From the NCBI GenBank assembly GCA_012735495.1, contig JAAYHD010000050.1, positions 1-64,000 on the forward strand: a stretch of DNA of 64,000 nucleotides, written 5' to 3'. The position numbers were made by a program, and so were the translations under genes. This document shows positions 63,306 to 64,000 of this stretch, one piece after another. The notes under the pieces are model-generated. The model was not told where the DNA came from. It ran no database searches and worked only from the letters and a program-made list of their open reading frames with translations. This DNA is from Clostridiales bacterium. GTDB lineage: Bacteria; Bacillota; Clostridia; Lachnospirales; Lachnospiraceae. The first letter of the stretch is position 1. Every line of letters begins with the position of its first letter.

Positions 63306-64000
63306 ATGGATAGGATTACAATATCGGATTTGGAAGTGTTTGCGTATCACGGGCTGCTTAAGGAGGAGAATTCCCTGGGACAGAAATTCCTGGTATCGGC
63401 GGACCTTTATCTTGACGTGTCCGAAGCGGCAAAAGACGACGATATTTCAAAATCCATAAGCTATACGAACATATGCAGGGAGATTGATTCTTTCCTGAAG
63501 AATAACACGTTCAAGCTCATAGAAACAATGGCTGACAGGCTTGCCAGGCACTTGCTCATAAAATATGACAAGCTTGACGGGGTATGCATCAGGGTGAAAA
63601 AGCCCTGGGCTCCCATTCTTATGACACTGGATACGGTGTCAGTGTCCGTCGAGAGAAAATGGCATGAGGCATACATCGGCCTGGGTTCGAACATGGGAGA
63701 CAAGGAGGGCAACATAAAAAAAGCAATCGCTCTTCTTAATGAGGAAGAGGATTGCAGGGTGCTTTCCGTATCCAGGCTTCATATAACAAAACCGGTGGGC
63801 CCGGTGATACAGGATGATTTCCTAAACGGCGCCTTATATATGAAGACCTTGAAAACCCCGCAGGAGCTGCTTGCCCTGGCTGGCACAATTGAAAACAGGC
63901 TGGGGCGTGTCAGGGATGTCCGGTGGGGCCCGAGAACCATAGACCTTGACATCCTGTTATATGACGACTGCGTCATGCAGTCCGATATTCTGACCATACC
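63306..64000 (+). CDS. folK: Fused dihydroneopterin aldolase / HPPK (FolB-FolK), 3' end cut by the window
   Basis: The frame is open from ATG 63306 to the window end (231 complete codons), with no stop seen. Residues 1-120 are dihydroneopterin aldolase (DLEVFAYHGLLKEENSLGQ, later VRVKKPWAP-like IRVKKPWAPI). Residue 121 onward is 6-hydroxymethyl-7,8-dihydropterin pyrophosphokinase (AYIGLGSNMGDKEGNI, then LGRVRDVRWGPRTIDLDIL with the catalytic aspartates). One polypeptide would thus do two successive steps between FolE and FolP. FolB-FolK fusions are known in Firmicutes. The end of FolK (about 40 residues) lies beyond the window. Confidence 0.93.
   Translation, partial: MDRITISDLEVFAYHGLLKEENSLGQKFLVSADLYLDVSEAAKDDDISKSISYTNICREIDSFLKNNTFKLIETMADRLARHLLIKYDKLDGVCIRVKKPWAPILMTLDTVSVSVERKWHEAYIGLGSNMGDKEGNIKKAIALLNEEEDCRVLSVSRLHITKPVGPVIQDDFLNGALYMKTLKTPQELLALAGTIENRLGRVRDVRWGPRTIDLDILLYDDCVMQSDILTI

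Noticed and set aside
1-64000. Mobile elements, prophage, CRISPR arrays or toxin-antitoxin pairs
   Set aside because: No transposase, integrase, phage, cas or toxin-like genes and no regularly spaced repeats were seen; the only tandem repeats are within the LCP coding region.

Overview
The window reads as a stretch of chromosome from a spore-forming member of the Clostridia. The gene orders fit a Lachnospiraceae-like organism best, but that placement is inferred from synteny and not from a search. Evidence for a sporulating Firmicute: an alpha/beta-type small acid-soluble spore protein (11134), ylbJ (13235-14218, minus strand) and a SigK-type sigma factor (56099). AGGAGG-type ribosome binding sites, TTGACA-17-TATAAT promoters and Firmicute operons are found throughout. 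I saw no transposase, integrase, phage gene or CRISPR array. The only RNA gene recognised is a tRNA-Leu(CAA) on the minus strand at 35325-35408.

Layout. (1) 2-2047 is recG, whose start lies just outside the window. (2) 2076-9290 is a five-gene surface-glycan block: two GT2 glycosyltransferases, a GT-C-like polytopic protein, UDP-galactopyranose mutase (glf) and a DUF2298 ('YYY') membrane protein. It ends with a leader or attenuator-like region before a lone citrate synthase (9518-10891). (3) 11134-20693 holds a spore protein gene and then the Firmicute 'ylb' neighbourhood (rsmD, coaD, a coiled-coil protein, ylbJ, tmcAL, DUF177, rpmF), with ylbJ and tmcAL inverted and pepF and pta-ackA interleaved. 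(4) 20823-25307 holds a two-subunit ABC exporter and a YprB-like exonuclease. (5) 25585-33422 holds a small Zn-finger/HTH protein, ruvAB, zapA, a long U32 protein and one polypeptide that fuses a SEDS (FtsW/RodA) glycosyltransferase to a class B penicillin-binding protein. (6) 33537-35997 is a set of small units: Nudix, nucleoside hydrolase, tRNA-Leu and an anti-sigma-like membrane protein. (7) 36000-45380 holds polA, coaE, a WalJ-like hydrolase, ACT and DUF711 proteins, pepD and an LCP-family wall ligase with an expanded acidic repeat region. (8) 45579-48299 holds nifS-like and thiI genes and a divergent HPr-like gene that lacks the phospho-histidine. (9) 48440-55948 holds mtaB, ireB, ruvX, DUF1292, fur-like, RNase J, an MltG-like stub, trmR and trhP. 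(10) 56099-64000 holds sigK, a GGDEF/EAL membrane protein, gtrA and a folate operon folC-folE-folP-folBK that runs off the right edge.

How the parts work together. Envelope construction recurs: the galactofuranose-type glycan block, the SEDS-PBP fusion, the LCP ligase and the reduced MltG-like protein at the mltG position. tRNA modification also recurs: TmcAL (ac4C34), NifS/ThiI (s4U8), MtaB (ms2t6A37) and TrmR/TrhP (mo5U34). The strongest candidates for something unusual are the SEDS-PBP fusion (30717-33422), the glycan block with two unrelated-looking polytopic proteins of similar C-terminal design (2076-9290), and the MltG stub without a catalytic domain (53389-53814).
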